From: Megaleporinus macrocephalus
Taxonomy: Eukaryota; Chordata; Actinopteri; Characiformes; Anostomidae
Assembly: GCA_021613375.1 (NCBI GenBank)
Contig: CM038704.1
Location: 34,241,488 to 34,305,487 of the forward strand
DNA: 64,000 nt
Reading direction: 5' to 3'
The notes under the pieces are model-generated. The model searched no databases and was not told where the DNA came from. It saw nothing but the letters and a program-made list of their open reading frames with translations. Both the position numbers and the translations under genes were made by a program. The first letter of the stretch is position 1, and each line of letters starts with the position of its first letter. Shown here one piece after another: positions 34,735 through 46,621 of the stretch.

Positions 34735-35850
34735 GTTTTTCTTTTTTTTTTTCTAAGTACAAGCAAATGCAAAACATAAAATAATAATTAATTAATAAAA
34801 CAAGATAAAATAAATCAACTCCCACAAAAACAAACAAACAGTGAGCGCTGCAATATATATCTTTACGAATACACATATATACATGTACACATACATATAG
34901 ATACAGAATAATTAAATAATCTACCAGGCAACAGGTAAATAAATAACATATATAAAAAATTCAGGGACGTCAGTGATGAATTATAATTTCTGTAAGGAAA
35001 GTAGTGGTTCCCAAATCCTCCAAAGCATATCAGATTTGTGGTTAAGGTCATGAGTCTTCTCCAGAGGGGTAAGAACAGAGATCTGTGTAGTCCACATGTC
35101 AACTGTAAGGACCTGGGGGTGGATCATCTCAGCAAAATACATTTTTTTGCCAGAAACAAAAGAATTATCAGAGATCTGGTGTACATGTCAAATGAAATGT
35201 CTGGAGTATGATTTTTTTGTAAAAAGAAGTCAGTAAAAATTGTTTACCAGTGACCTCTTGTAAACCCCCTTCCAGAAAGTTTACATAAGGTCACATGCCC
35301 AAAACAAGAGCATCAATGTACCTTTGTGTATTTTACATTTATAACAAAGGTTAGATGTATCAGGGAACATTCTATGGAGGCAAACAGGTGTGTAATAAGT
35401 TCTGTTCATGAATAGAGATTGAAGTACATTTAGGGAAAACCCCATTACAAATCTTGTCCTAATCTGCAGGATTAAATGGCACCTTCAAATCACACTCCCA
35501 CAACACCTTCAGAGAATCAAAACCTGAAGAATCAGAGTTAAATAGTGAAGCATAAATCCTAGACATCAGTCCTTTAGGAGACTTGGCCAATACTATAGTG
35601 TTTTCCAGCTCTGACAGTCTCATGTGAATCCTGCCTGTCTTTAAGAGGGACCTCATAATGTGATGAATTTGGAGAATGTTTATGGGGAATATCAAAAACA
35701 GCCCTGATTTCCTCAAATGATTTAACAGAGTCGGAATCCAATAGGTCTATGTGGTTTTATAGGCCCTTAGAGATGTGCATTCCATCAAACCAATACTCCT
35801 AACCTGAGCTGGTAAATCTGGATTCAGAGCCAAGGGAGACTGGAAGGAAA
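34735..35850 (-). mobile_element. L1/Tx1-type LINE 3' fragment, minus strand
   Basis: On the minus strand, 35716-35459 encodes a piece of the region after the reverse transcriptase palm (VLAKSPKGLMSRIYASLF, then FDSLKVLWECDL). Further on, with stops, come YYTPVCLHRMFPDTSNLCYK, a C-terminal cysteine motif, and FWKGVYK. A T-rich run at 34737-34755 on the plus strand is the probable poly(A) end. The copy is 5'-truncated and carries several stops. Confidence 0.65.
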
Positions 35851-37644
35851 TAGCAGGAGAAATGCTTAGGTACTACATATATTATTCTTGAGATGATTTA
35901 ATAGATGGAGGGTCGTTTTTCTGACAACAAAGCCGTCCTATCAATGCTTTTCAACATGTTTTTTGGCTGATGATGGATGGTACTGTTACCAAAGCTAAAT
36001 ATTAACATTTAAACCAGCAATGAACCTGCAATTGTGCCTGAGTTTTATATGGAATGTTGATGATGATTTGACTCTTGTGAGTTCTGTGAGCAATATGAGT
36101 GGGTCTCAGCAGAGATCTGCTCCACTTCTGGTGTTCTTTCCAGGATTCAGTGTTCTAAGATCAACACAAACATTGAAACTGGGTTACAGCTGCATCTTCA
36201 CCTTCACACAATACAAACAACATTCTGCTCACTTTACCTTCTATCTCTGTCTTTCTTTTTCTATCTTTCTTTCTCTTTTGTTCCCCTTCCCTCTTATTCT
36301 CTTTCTCCCTTTCTCTCTCTGCCAATGAATTAACTGATTAAGGTTCAGTAAGTCCAGATTAAGCCCCCACTTTTTGTATAAGACTCCTACACACAGAAAG
36401 AGAGACTGAGATACAGGGAGAGAGCGGAAAAGAGACTGAAAGAAAGAGAGAGAAAGCCACAGCACAAAGAGTTCACGTTATGTTTATGTCGCATCTTATT
36501 CTGTGAGTCTATGGTTGGTTGTAAAGCAGAAATCTGATTAATGCCTGGATCATATAGACCCAGAGTTTCCTTGTTATCTGATTACTCAAGTGCATGTACT
36601 CCTTCCATTGATGTAAAATAATAATGTAGATGGCAGCTGTTTGTTCTGCCTATAGCTGTGAGAATGTGTGCTTTGAGGTTGAGGGGGTTCAAGATCTCGT
36701 TTTGCTTCACTTTCACTTCGGATCTCCTAATCAAACAGGATTCCCGGAAACCCTTTTTCGCCTCCACACTGCTAAAAACATCAGCCAAATCACTTCACCA
36801 TTAAAACCACAGCTCGTTAGCTGAGAGTTGTTATTCTTACAGTACACACGCTTCACTTTCAATGCATCTGCTCCCCAAGGGTCTCTACAGCAACTTTTCA
36901 GGCGTTGGTCCAGCTAACCAGGCATTGCTCGTCCTGGTGATGTCATCCATAACCATGGGTTCATACAGATGATACCTGTCCTCTCTCGCTCTGTGACGGT
37001 AGAGAGAGAGTGGACCCCCCCAACACTCAGCATTATGCTACCATCTGTTGCGATTTGAAAAGGTGTGGTGAAGCTTCCAGCCTGGTAGCACTGACCTGGC
37101 TAATTGTTGGGAATTGACCATAAGTGACTTAACAGAGAGTTAAAGACAAAGAGATGGAAACATATATGACCATTTATGGTACATGTGCCTATATTGTCAT
37201 ATGTCAGAATAGATGTCTGCAAGAGGTAGGTTCACTCGTGGGTCCCAAGTGGTCTGCTAAATAATTTGTGCCCAAGGCGAATGACATGGAACTAGCAAAC
37301 TGTTAACTGCAAAATTATGTTATAAAAGGGCCATAATATAAGAGCATCCATAGTTTGGAGGCTGAAGTTGTTGGTTATAAAGCTACGGCAGTGTAGTAAA
37401 GCTATTAGCACACCGATGTAAACATGCTAACAGAAACGAATCCTCAATCCTTTGATAACATAGTTAATTACAGCTTTACATGCTCACACTGCAACTTTCA
37501 GAAAATGAGTGGAATAAGTAATAATATACTTAAGGAACATGTTTTTAGTGAAATAAATATAAGTAGGGCATGCAGGCACCAGAAAGTAACCCCTTACATA
37601 AATACCAATTACCCATTAATAAAACATACATGCTGGTGTAATTC
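35851..37644. other. plppr2 intron 2, nothing recognised
   Basis: A pyrimidine-rich stretch (36240-36320) is followed by a purine-rich one (36395-36460). No exon or classified repeat is visible. Confidence 0.5.
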
Positions 37645-39294
37645 CATTTCAGTGGTTCCTACGTGCTTTAAAGAAACCATCATTGTTCCAGCTCCCAAGA
37701 AACCTTCTGTCACCTGTCTGAATGACTACCGCCCTGTTGCACTGACATCAACAGCTATGAAGTGCTTTGAGCGGCTGGTCAAAGCTCACATCTGTTCTAT
37801 GCTCCCTGCCAACATGGACACTCACCAGTTTGCATACCGCTCCAACAGATCCACAGACGATGCCAGTAACAGTACAGAAACAGTACACACTGCTCTCACA
37901 CACTTGGACAGAAAGAACACGTATGTGAGAATGCTGTTCATAGATTACAGCTCAGCATTCAACACAATCATTCCAGCCAAACTCATCCCAAAGCTCAAAG
38001 ACTTGGGTTTGAACTCTCATCTCTGCAACTGGATACTGGACTTCCTGACGAGCAGACTGCAGGTGCTGAGGGTGGGTGACCGCATCTCTTCCACTCTGAC
38101 TCTGAGCACGGGGGCCCCCAGGGATGTGTACTCAGCCCCCTCCTGTACTCCCTGTACACTCATGAATGTGTAGCCAAACACTCCTCCAACCTCATCTTCA
38201 AATTCGCTGATGACACTACCATCCTAGGCCTCATCACAGATGGAGATGAAACAGCCTATAGAGACGAGGTCAGCGCTCTGTCAAAGTGGAGCCACGATAA
38301 CAATCTCCGTCTAAACATCAGCAAAACGAAGGAGATGATTGTGGACTACAGGAAGCAGCAGAAGGGTGGTCACTCTCCCCTTTACATCAACGGGGCTGAA
38401 GTGGAGAGAGCCAGCAATGTTAAGTTCCTCGGCGTTCACCTCTCTGATGACCTCACCTGGTCCCTCCACACCAATACGATTGTGAGATCTGCCCGTCAGC
38501 GTCTCTTCTTCCTGCGCAGGCTCAGGAAGTTTGGACTGCCTCCTGATATCCTCACCAGCTTCTATAGATGCTCTATAGAGAGCATCCTAACGGGCTGCAT
38601 CACTGTCTGGTACAGCAGCTGCACTGCCTGCAACCGCAAGGCCCTAAAAGGAGTGGTGAGGACAGCAGAATACATCGTAGGCAACAAACTACCAGCCTTA
38701 CAGGACATCTACCAGTCCCGCTGCCTGAGGAAAATCCAGAAGATCAGGTCAGACAGCGGTCACCCAGCACACGGCCTGTTCACTATACTGCCATCAGGCA
38801 GGAGATTCCGCAGCATCCAAGCCAGAACAACCCGCCTACTGAACAGCTTCTACCCACAGGCTGTCAGGCTCCTGAACAAACTGTGAGGCTGAAAGACCCC
38901 AATACCGTTCACTTGACCACTGCTACATTGTACACTTTATATTATTTATTCTGATATCGCTGCTATGGACAATATCACTAAGTCACTTTAAATAGATTTA
39001 TCTTATTAGAACCTGCCTATGCAAAAATTTTTCACAGATGTCCTCCTGTATATCTTATGTATATATCTTGTGTATGTTTTGTATAGTCCTTAAATATTTC
39101 AGTTAAAACTATTGTATATTTTTAGCTTATTTTTACTTTAATATTGTCTATTTATTGTATGTTTGCACTGTTTTACATTTATAATGCTGCCCTGCTGTGG
39201 TGTTTTTATCTGAGCCTCACCCCAAGCATTTCAATGCATGTTATGTCCTACATGATGTGCAAATGACAAATAAACTTGAAACTTGAAACTTGAT
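37645..39294 (+). mobile_element. L2-type LINE, 5'-truncated, with broken reverse transcriptase
   Basis: Two frames encode the reverse transcriptase. The first (about 37645-38173) has [32 protein letters not shown] and [17 protein letters not shown], covering palm motifs up to the first catalytic Asp (FIDYSSAF). It then shifts frame by one base in the C-run near 38112. The FADDTT motif follows at about 38203 in the other frame, and 38335-38886 covers the thumb and C-terminus (SNVKFLGVHLSDDLTW; SCTACNRKALKGVVRTAEYI). The tail ends in AATAAACTTGAAACTTGAAA, a short tandem end typical of L2. No endonuclease domain is present. Confidence 0.85.
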
Positions 39295-39559
39295 TTCAGA
39301 TACAATTCTAAATGTTTTTAGTTCAGTATGTTTCTAACATCCAGTATTTTACCAGCATGTTTTGTAAGTACTGGGCAGCTTTAGCTGACCTACAAAGCTA
39401 GTCCAGTGTTAGCAAAGTTTGTTGGGATTTGCACTAAATATACAATAATAATCTTAGTTTATAGGGCACTTTTATACCAGTGGCAGCTCAAAGTAACTTA
39501 CAGTTTATTAGTAATTACATAAAATGAGACTTAATTAGCCTATGTTCAAAAAGTACTAA
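39295..39559. other. Short unassigned segment between two LINEs
   Basis: No feature is recognised. Confidence 0.4.
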
Positions 39560-40340
39560 GTTGTTAAAGTTTTAATAAATCGCTTAGTTAAAAATATATG
39601 TTTTTATTGTTTCTTAAAAGTGGGAACTGATTCTGACTGTCTAAAGAAACATGGAATGGAGTTCCACAGCTTAGAAGCATAATAACTGAAAGAGGTCTCT
39701 CCATATTTTCTGTATTTTATGGAAGGATGTGCATAAGGCCAGCATCTGCAAGTTGGAACAGAGAGACTGTATTCTGTATTCTTACTACGTAGAGCTTTAT
39801 AGATGAGTACAGAAATTTAAAGTCTATTCTAAAAGATACAGGTAGCCAGTGCAGGATCCGAGCTACTGTGTTTTGTTGGAGTTGTAGGAGAATTGTTTTT
39901 CTAGGAACCCCAGCAGAGCATTATGGTAATCAATTCTACCTGTAACAATGAGTTTCTCTGCGTCACTCTGAGATAGAAAAAATTTAATTTGGTGATATTT
40001 AAAAAAAAAAAACCATGCTACTTTGGTGACTCCGTTTACATGCGGAATAAAATTAAACTCAGGGTCTAAGATCACACCCAGGTTACGTTATGAGTTTTAG
40101 TAGCAAGCATCAGTATTTCAGTTTCTTCTTGATTTAATTGTAAAAAAAAAAGTGGCATCCACTGAAAAATAATCATTTATCAGAAGGAAAAACAATGTAT
40201 AATTGTGTGTCATCAGCTTAACTATAAAAGTTAATATCATGCCTCCTGATGACATCACCTAGAAGTTACATGCACAATGAGAAAGGCAAAGGCCCATGAA
40301 CTGACCCTTGTGGTACCCCACAGGAAGAATGTACTTTTTT
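39560..40340 (-). mobile_element. LINE reverse-transcriptase fragment, minus strand
   Basis: Read on the minus strand with frame changes, motifs appear in LINE order: GDVIRRH and ADDTQLYIVF-like near 40200, NLGVILDPEFNFIPHVNGVT (40085-40030), SDAEKLIVTGRIDYHNALLG (about 39980-39910), LHWLPVSFRIDFKF (about 39850-39810), then a KLWNSIP-like block near 39660. This is the palm end, thumb and C-terminal tail of a CR1/L2/I-group LINE. It is heavily mutated; the exact clade is not determined. Confidence 0.65.
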
Positions 40341-40606
40341 ATGAATAACTTACTAGTAAAACCTATTTATTTGTTAAACATGTATCAACAGTATCAAAAG
40401 CTGCACTAAGATTGAATAAGGCCAGGATAGAAAGATCTTGTATAGCTAAGCGCTAAGCCTGAGAACACTGACAACACAAACCAATGCTGTCTCAGTACTA
40501 TCGTTAGAACCTGAATAAAACTTCTGATATAACTTTTTTCTAAACTTTTTCTAACACCTTACTAGGACCTTAAGGATGGTTAGAAATTGGTCTAAACTTA
40601 TTTACT
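40341..40606. other. Unassigned intronic DNA
   Basis: No recognisable feature; it may be more of the same decayed minus-strand LINE. Confidence 0.4.
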
Positions 40607-40788
40607 ATGGGAGGATCCATGTTACTGTTTTTCAGGGGCTGGAGCCAATCCCACCGTCATCAGGTAAAGGTGAGTTACACCATAGACAGGTCATCAGTCC
40701 ATTGCATGGCCAACACTCACGCACACACTCACACCCACAGGAAATTTAGAGTGACCAATCAACCTAACAGCATGTGTTTGGACTGTGG
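40607..40788 (-). mobile_element. LINE 3'-tail-like repeat, truncated
   Basis: The reverse of the block at 6268-6530: GGAGCCAATCCCACCGTCAT, TAGACAGGTCATCAGTCCAT, AATTTAGAGTGACCAATCAA and GTTTGGACTGTGGGAGGAAA in order. It stops abruptly at the L1/Tx1 element, so the later LINE probably inserted into it. Confidence 0.6.
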
Positions 40789-43305
40789 GAGGAAATTTTC
40801 CTTCTACTCTCATCCGCACAATACCTTTTCTAGTTTAGATTATTTTTTTGTGGACTATTCTCTTATTCCCAAAGTTACTTCGCCTGACTATCATTCAATA
40901 GTCATTTCTGATCATGCACCTCATACTATAAATATACAGTTTTCTAATTGGCATTCTTCCCCCCCTATTTGGCGATTCAATTCACTATTACTGTCAAACA
41001 ATGAATTCAATACATTTTTTTCTGCTTCAATAGATGATTGTATTGGCAATAATAAAAATGACTCTGTCTCTCCTTCTATTGTATGGGAATCTCTTAAGGC
41101 TTATTTGTGCGGTCAAATCATTTCGTACACTTCATATTTAAATAAGTTACAGAAGGCCAGTGTACAGGAGCTATTGAGTAAAATTGCTGAGCTTGATAGG
41201 CTTATTGCAATTAAATCAACACCAGTTTTACTTAAACAGCGCCTCGAGCTGCTGACTAAATTTGACCTTTTCACAACATCCGAAGTAGAAAAACAACTAT
41301 TACAGGCTCGCAGCATATACTATGAATATGGCGACAAGCCCTCTAGACTTCTAGCTCATCAGTTGAAGAGACAGGCAGCATCCTGATTAATACCACAAAT
41401 ATTGGATTCAAGGGGAGAACAGAGTTCAGACTCTTCTCTTATTAATGCTACTTTTAAATCTTTTTACTATAACCTATACACATCCAATTTCCCAACTGAT
41501 GATACTAAAATGTATTCATTTTTTGAGGGTCTTTCGTTCCCTACGGTGGATCCAAGTGTTGCAGAAGATCTGGATTTGCCTTTAACTTTGGAGGAGATTA
41601 CTCACTCAATTAGAGTTATGTTAACCAATAAAGCTCCTGGTCCTGATGGATTTTCAATTGAATTCTACAAAAAATTTCAGGATAAGCTTGCCCCACTTCT
41701 CCTAGAAGTATATGAAGAATCTCTCAATTCAAATTCTTTACCTCCCTCTATGACCCAAGCACATATCTCTCTGCTGTTAAAAAAGGACAAAAATCCTAAT
41801 CTCTGTGCTTCATACAGGCCTCTCTCTTTGTTAAATGTAGATGTAAAGATTTTGGCCAAAGCTTTGGCTCTGCGCTTGGAGAGTGTTCTTCCCGAAATCA
41901 TCTCCCACGATCAGAATGGTTTCATCAAGAGACGACAGCTTTTTTTTAATATTCGTACACTTTTAAATACCGACCACACTGGACATTCAACCTCTGCTCC
42001 TGAGGTTGTTATTTCTTTAGACGCCGAAAAAGCCTTTGACCGAGTTGAGTGGCATTATCTTTTTTCTGTTTTATGGAGATTTGGATTCGGAGACAACTTT
42101 ATATCCTGGATAAGACTGTTATACTCCTCTCCCCAGTGTCCACACCAATAATATGTTCTCAGATTATTTTGCTTTATCACGCGGGACGAGACAAGGCTGT
42201 CCCTTGTCTCCGTTATTGTTTGCCCTCTCCATTGAGCCTTTGTCTATGGCAATTAAATCCCTTAAAACCTTTCAGGGTATGTTCCGTTCCGGTATAGAAT
42301 TGAAGTTGTCATCATATGCAGATGATTTGCTGCTATATGTAACTGATCCTATTAGTAGTCTTCCTTCAATTTTGGCACTTTTGAAGAAATTTGGCTCATT
42401 TTCGGGGTATAGGCTCAATTTTCAAAAGAGTGAATGTTATCCAGTGAACTCATTGGCTCTGTCACTAAATCAATCAGCTTTGCCCTTTAAATTCGTTCCA
42501 TCTGGCTTTAGATATCTTGGGATTTTAATAACTCGTACATTGCCATCTCTTTTCCACGCTAACTTCTCTCCTTTGTTTAACAAACTTAAATCAGATTTGG
42601 TGAGATGGAGGTCTCTTCCCCTTTCACTTGTTGGTAGGATAAATGTAATAAAGATGAATGTTTTGCCTAGATTTCTTTTTTTGTTTCAAACAATTCCCTT
42701 GTATTTACCTAAAAAGTTTTTTAAATCACTTGACCAACTAATTTCCACATTTATATGGGATGGGAAAGTACCCAGAGTGAAGAAGATTCTGTTACAAAGG
42801 TTCAGATTTGATGGTGGGCTTGCTCTTCCAAATTTTTTTATACTATTATTGGTCAGCTCATATTCACAAGATGCTTTACTGGCTCCACTCTCCTGAACTG
42901 CTGTGGTGTAGATTGGAGAATCTCTCTTGTTTTCCTTCCTCAGGACTTGCTTTACTATCTTCCCCGATTCCAGTTAAATGTAAAAGATTTACAAATAACC
43001 CACTAGTTCTTTCTTCCATTCGCATCTGGTCTCAATTTAGGTCCCATTTTAAATTTACATTAGGCTCCACAAGGTTGCCCATTTTAAATAATAATTTATT
43101 TCCTCCTGGTCTAAATGACACAGCTTTTAAACTATGGCATGATAGAGGGATTAAGGCCTTTATTGATCTTTATAAGGAAGGTACCTTCTGTAGCTTTACC
43201 CAATTGTCTGTAACCTTTAATTTACCTTCCTCGCATCTATTTCGTTATTTTCAAGTTAGGCACTGTTTGTCTTCACTGTTTTCAAATTCTACTCATATGC
43301 CACTT
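40789..43305 (+). mobile_element. L1/Tx1-type LINE, 5' part (split by an LTR element)
   Basis: The segment encodes the end of the endonuclease domain (SSLDYFFVDYSLI; VISDHAPHTI, with the catalytic SDH), a linker, then the reverse transcriptase: LTNKAPGPDGFSIEFYKKF, ASYRPLSLLNVDVKILAKAL, QNGFIKRRQLFFNIR, VISLDAEKAFDRVEWHYLF (first catalytic Asp), GTRQGCPLSPLLFALSIEPL and YADD at 42315-42326. One TGA stop near 41384 and frame changes near 42133 and 42840 disable it. The 5' end is truncated. The copy continues at 52435 after the inserted LTR element; removing that insert leaves about 3.5 kb. Confidence 0.88.
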
Positions 43306-43474
43306 GGTATTTATTTAATCCACCAATTAATTAATCGAATTAATTAATTTAGATGAATCAAATTTACCCTTATAAAATATTAAGTTTCTGAGGTTGAGGT
43401 TGGTTTGAGTTCAGGGATCCACACACTGGTAATAATATTGAAAACACACCAAGACTAGCTTATATAAAAGAGGC

Positions 43475-43480
43475 TTTATT
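43475..43480 (-). terminator. Polyadenylation signal of the 3' LTR
   Basis: AATAAA on the minus strand, downstream of the TATA box within the LTR and about 170 bases before the LTR end. The position suits termination of element transcripts. Confidence 0.6.
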
Positions 43481-43712
43481 AGATAAACACATCAAAAGTA
43501 TGTATATATATTAAATAAAAAGAAAAAGAGATAAAAAGTGGTGAAAGAAAGGAACCTAGACTAAAAGAAAGCAGAACTTGCTATGCACTCGGACCGGACC
43601 ACGACAGATGTCTGCGCATGCGCGTGTCTTACTGCATTTCTGTCTGAGGGAAGCGGCGGCGGTCTCGTTGGTGTAGACATCAAAGGCATCTCCGCTAAAC
43701 TGGGCGATGCGT

Positions 43713-44000
43713 TGGTTGCCTCGGTGACGGCGGGCCGGGTGGACCTCTACTGCGCATGGGCGGTTTGGTTGCTTCGCGCGAGTCACGTGGTTCGCGCACT
43801 TGGGCTGCCGGGCGACGCGCTGGTTGCCTCGGTGACGGCGCGCCGTGCAGACCTCTACTGCGCATGTGCAGTTTGGTTGCTTCGCGCAGATCACGTGGTT
43901 CGTGCACTTGGGCTGCAGGGCGACACGCTGGTTGCCTCGGTGACGGCGCGCCGTGCAGACCTCTACTGCGCATGTGCGGTTTGGTCGCTTCGTGCGCCTT
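43713..44000. repeat. 108-bp GC-rich tandem repeat inside the LTR
   Basis: The word TGGTTGCCTCGGTGACGGCG starts at 43713, 43821 and 43929, an exact 108-bp period; the third copy is partial. Each of the first two units holds a CACGTG E-box (AGTCACGTGGTT, GATCACGTGGTT) and TGCGCATG-type words. A perfect TGCGCATGCGC, an NRF1-type site, is just outside at about 43614. The same array is in the other LTR at about 50937-51225. The open frames across it are periodic by-products. Confidence 0.85.
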
Positions 44001-45189
44001 GGTTAGATGAATGAAGCACGACTCACATGCGCACGGTGAACCATTCACCAAACGAAACTTAACTGAACTTGAGTGACGGGGCTGTGTAGACCGTCCGTGA
44101 AACTACCGTCTTGTGGAGCTGTTGCGGGTTGACCTCAGTTCAACCCGTCGGCTCTCTCGCGAGCGGCTTGGTTTAGGCCATGTCGTTGCTTCCGCAGTTC
44201 TGCGGCTGGAAAGCCCCGGATGAAGAGAGAAGTCTGCCTCTAAGGGCCGACGCCCTGGAACTCCTTGGAGTTCCAACAGCTTGCCGTCTTTGTCCAGAGT
44301 CAAGGAGAAGAGAGAAAAGTTGAGAGAGGTATCTCTCGTTTATAGAGCTCCTGAAGGGGGAGGGGTGACGTGGAGGCCCCCCTCTCATGCATATGCATCA
44401 CTCGTGTTTGTCACAAAGCCAAGCGCATCACACTATCCTGATTGGCTGAGGGCAAAGCAGGCATCTTTTGAACTTTGAATCTTACATACCAGAGGAGAAT
44501 ACCAATTCAAACAGAATTAAAGAAAAGAAAACAAAAGAGTAGATTAAAATGGAAATAAACATAAATCTCCAATTGTAATCATGTGTCCTGCGTTCATCTG
44601 AGCTGCTGTAAATGTTTTGGTAAACGTAAGGATTTAAGTAGATCTTTAAGTTTACTAAATAAACTTACAAAACTTTTAACACATCGCTAAATTCTACCAC
44701 TTATAACCACAATCAAACTTGTATATGAGGTTATGAAAACATTCAAACATTCAAAGGTTCATTTGGCGTAAATCGAAAGTTTTAGCTTGGATCAAACTCA
44801 GAGAATTTTGCTTGGAAAATCGAAGGTCTTGGAGAGAGAGAAGGAAATTAAAAGACACAGTGTAGACATAAGGTGGACACATAACTTTACATATTTCACT
44901 GCCACAAATAGAGGAACATTTCTATGAAAAGTTAATTTGGCTTATAAAGTCTGGTCCCTGCTACTGGTGTCAGCAGGAAGTGGGGGTAGGAGTTGAGGGG
45001 TCATAAATAGTTTTAGCCCTGTCTTATCTGATTTTTAGGCAGGATGAGAGGGGGTGGTGTGTGTCTGTATGAGAAGACTTCTTTGTCTCTGGAAATCGCT
45101 GGTTGACACAAAGTCTTAGAACAGACAAAATATGCTGTTCGCCAAATCAGAAAAAGTCAATGTATGGGTTTTGTGCATGGATCGCTACA

Positions 45190-45200
45190 GTCCCCCCTTT
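45190..45200 (-). promoter_or_regulatory. Polypurine tract
   Basis: Minus strand AAAGGGGGGAC sits immediately before the TGTAGCG start of the 3' LTR. This is the expected site and composition for priming of plus-strand DNA synthesis. Confidence 0.85.
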
Positions 45201-45814
45201 GATTTAGAAGGTTGCAGCCTTGCAATCTTCTGAAGCACAGACGTCCATGGCAGCTGTTGGGCATAACTGTTTAGACAACACAAAACATAACACAAACCTC
45301 TGTCACATGATCCAGTACCGAGATGCTTCTAGTCATTCGGGTTCAGCATGCATGAGCAAGTGGTGTAGTATTAAGTGGTGTTCTTACTGTAGTTGATTAT
45401 CCTACTGCTAGTAGTAAGTTCTAACATTCGCAAGTTATAAGTCAACGTGAGGCCATCCGTTAGATTGTTGAACACAAGAAGGCTATGGTCAATGCACTCT
45501 TGTTTGGAGAGGTGCTAGGTCACAAAGTTTCACAATGTTGTCTGCGATCAGTGACATTCTGTATACGGTTAGAAACTATTGGTTTTGGAGAGATTAGTCA
45601 AGTCACCCCCCTTTAGGAAGCAATTTGGCTAATCAGTTAAATTACTCTTGTGCTAAGTTCGTGACATCTTAGCACTGATTAAAACCAGGTTCTCTGCTTA
45701 CTCCTACAGTTAGTATAGCCCTATGTCTTATACTAAGTGTGCATGATGAACAGGTTGTAACCGAGTCGTTTGATCATTAAAGTGACACCCTTAGGTGTTT
45801 AACCGCTTAAATGA
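45201..45814. other. Internal non-coding part of the gag-only element
   Basis: Between the second ORF and the polypurine tract. No pol-type motif was found in any frame by eye. Confidence 0.6.
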
Positions 45815-46372
45815 CTAATAACTAATGGGAACACTGAAGTCCCCGACAAGTCCCATGGGGTTTGGTTTGACTGGTGTATCGCAAATTTTGTGAGTGCTGA
45901 GTGGTTGGACAGTGTCTGGGTTTGTGTTAGAGGATTGAGAAAATACCCAACAGTGGTGTTTGATATTAGGCCAAGAATTAGAACTGCGAGTGGTTAAATC
46001 ATTCTGGCGGGGAACACACATGCTTGGGGTATTATCACTCACAACATCAGGTGGTCTAGTGTGGGCTGGGAGGTTCCTCAGATCATCCCAACCACAAGTG
46101 TTCAAGTCATTCCCACCACAAAGGGACAGGGCTTTGGCATAGTTTGTTAGTTTTTCCACCATGTATGGCTGATGTGCTACATGCTGGAAAACTTGGCGTT
46201 TTGCCTTTTGCAAGGAGTAATGGGTTTGCTTCACCCCCCTTTTGGTCTCTGGACCCACGAGCAGAGGAGAAGTGGGGGCCAGAGGGCCATGAGCATTTAC
46301 GACATGTGTTAGTGGGGCTGGGTGGGAGGGAGAGGCTGAAAGCCCCATTTGCCCTGCAGAAGCAGTCATCAC
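45815..46372 (-). CDS. Unrecognised 185-codon ORF of the gag-only element
   Basis: The frame lies 249 bases downstream of the Gag-like stop in element orientation, where pol or env would normally be. The product is Pro/Ser/Asn-rich at the start (GLSASPSHPAPLTHVV), basic in the middle (KAKRQVFQHVAHQPYMVEKL), and has no membrane span, zinc finger, protease DTG or polymerase motif that I can see. It is open for 185 codons in a young element, which may reflect function or chance. It could be expressed from a spliced transcript. No function is proposed. Confidence 0.45.
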   Translation of the reverse strand: MMTASAGQMGLSASPSHPAPLTHVVNAHGPLAPTSPLLVGPETKRGVKQTHYSLQKAKRQVFQHVAHQPYMVEKLTNYAKALSLCGGNDLNTCGWDDLRNLPAHTRPPDVVSDNTPSMCVPRQNDLTTRSSNSWPNIKHHCWVFSQSSNTNPDTVQPLSTHKICDTPVKPNPMGLVGDFSVPISY

Positions 46373-46621
46373 GGTGGGGGCCGTGGGGGTGGGAGGGTGT
46401 GGGCATTTAGGCTGAGAGGATTGTTAATTTCTTGTGAGCTTACCTGGGGTTTCTGGGTACCCCCCTTTTGAGATTGGTTCGCCTGAAATGAACAATGGCC
46501 TGCCGACTAAGTGTTGAAATGACATGTCATGTCCTTGCTTTCAATCTACCTGGGCCGCTAAGACATAGGTGGGGGAAGTCTGCTTCTCACCCCCCTGTGG
46601 TGTCTGTTCCGGTGAATTAGG

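Larger units (their letters stand above)
43306..45189 (-). repeat. 3' LTR of the gag-only element
   Basis: The copy matches 50516-52434 but lacks the outermost 15 bases (TGTAACGTAACTAGG) at its left edge and about 19 bases near 44094. On the minus strand it has a TATA box (44344-44339) and a polyadenylation signal AATAAA (43480-43475), which places a long transcribed R region between them. A 108-bp GC-rich tandem repeat is inside (43713-44000). Confidence 0.9.

Noticed and set aside
43583..44014. 143-codon plus-strand frame (and opposite frames) across the LTR, repeated at 50808-51275
   Set aside because: Produced by the 108-bp tandem repeat, whose length is a multiple of three. It is open in several frames at once and is broken differently in the other LTR copy.
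46107..46410. Alternative frames over the Gag downstream region as a second viral protein
   Set aside because: They overlap the 185-codon frame on both strands in a Pro-rich stretch; only the longest same-strand frame was kept, with low confidence.
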